From: Intoshia linei
Taxonomy: Eukaryota; Orthonectida; Rhopaluridae
Assembly: GCA_001642005.1 (NCBI GenBank)
Contig: LWCA01000035.1
Span: 1-64,000 of the forward strand
DNA length: 64,000 bases
Reading direction: 5' to 3'
Positions within the stretch are counted from its first letter, which is position 1, and each line of letters starts with the position of its first letter. This document shows, piece by piece, positions 63,901 to 64,000 of this stretch. Both the position numbers and the translations under genes were made by a program. Below the pieces are notes generated by a model. That model was given only the letters and a program-made list of their open reading frames with translations, was not told the DNA's origin and did not search any database.

Positions 63901-64000
63901 TTCTACGCTGTAAAGTTTGCAAAAGTAATAATAATTGTATTTGTTATATGACGTCATATCTATATCGAAAATTACAACGATACAATATAAACATGTTTTA

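Overview
This is AT-rich eukaryotic nuclear DNA from an animal. The evidence for an animal is a neuroglian/L1-type adhesion molecule with an ankyrin-binding tail, an aromatic amino acid decarboxylase, a MAM-domain secreted protein, FAIM, UNC-45, CYFIP and ROMO1. Most genes are cut by very small GT..AG introns of about 34-45 bp, and a minority of introns of 0.5-2.2 kb are filled with small DNA transposons. I cannot name the species. The streamlined introns and reduced domain sets would suit a simplified or parasitic lineage such as an orthonectid, but that is inference. Exon boundaries were placed by eye from splice dinucleotides, reading phase and recalled family similarity.

Layout: the 3' part of UNC-45 (+, 0.8-3.1 kb); a reduced neuroglian (+, 4.7-8.8) converging on an SLC26 anion transporter (-, 8.9-12.8); an ANKRD45-like ankyrin protein (-, 12.9-13.7); a repeat-bearing gap; PNKP (-, 16.0-18.2); ROMO1 (+, 19.5-19.7); an AADC-family enzyme (-, 20.2-24.1); TEX2 (-, 25.5-31.0); a MITE cluster; CYFIP (+, 32.9-36.8) and RPA1 (-, 36.8-40.6), which end 15 bp apart; a gap with a piggyBac-like MITE; a kynurenine aminotransferase (+, 42.9-45.1); a pogo-like relic; PRPSAP (-, 46.1-47.6); FAIM (+, 48.5-49.1); a coiled-coil gene (-, 49.2-52.3); a MITE-rich gap; CDK5RAP3 (+, 55.4-58.5); a secreted MAM plus histidine-repeat protein (-, 58.6-61.2); SWI5 (-, 62.0-62.3); and a partial unknown exon at the right edge.

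These are ordinary, functionally unrelated housekeeping and signalling genes rather than an operon-like system: DNA repair and replication (PNKP, RPA1, SWI5), actin control (CYFIP), ER lipid transfer and UFMylation (TEX2, CDK5RAP3), and amino acid metabolism (AADC, KAT). The most notable signals are a Tyr-to-Phe change at the catalytic-loop position of the decarboxylase, a neuroglian with no fibronectin repeats, a PNKP with a degenerate kinase half, a CDK5RAP3 without IDWG motifs, the MAM/His-repeat protein, and foldback-type repeats, one of which carries an unexplained coding-like insert.
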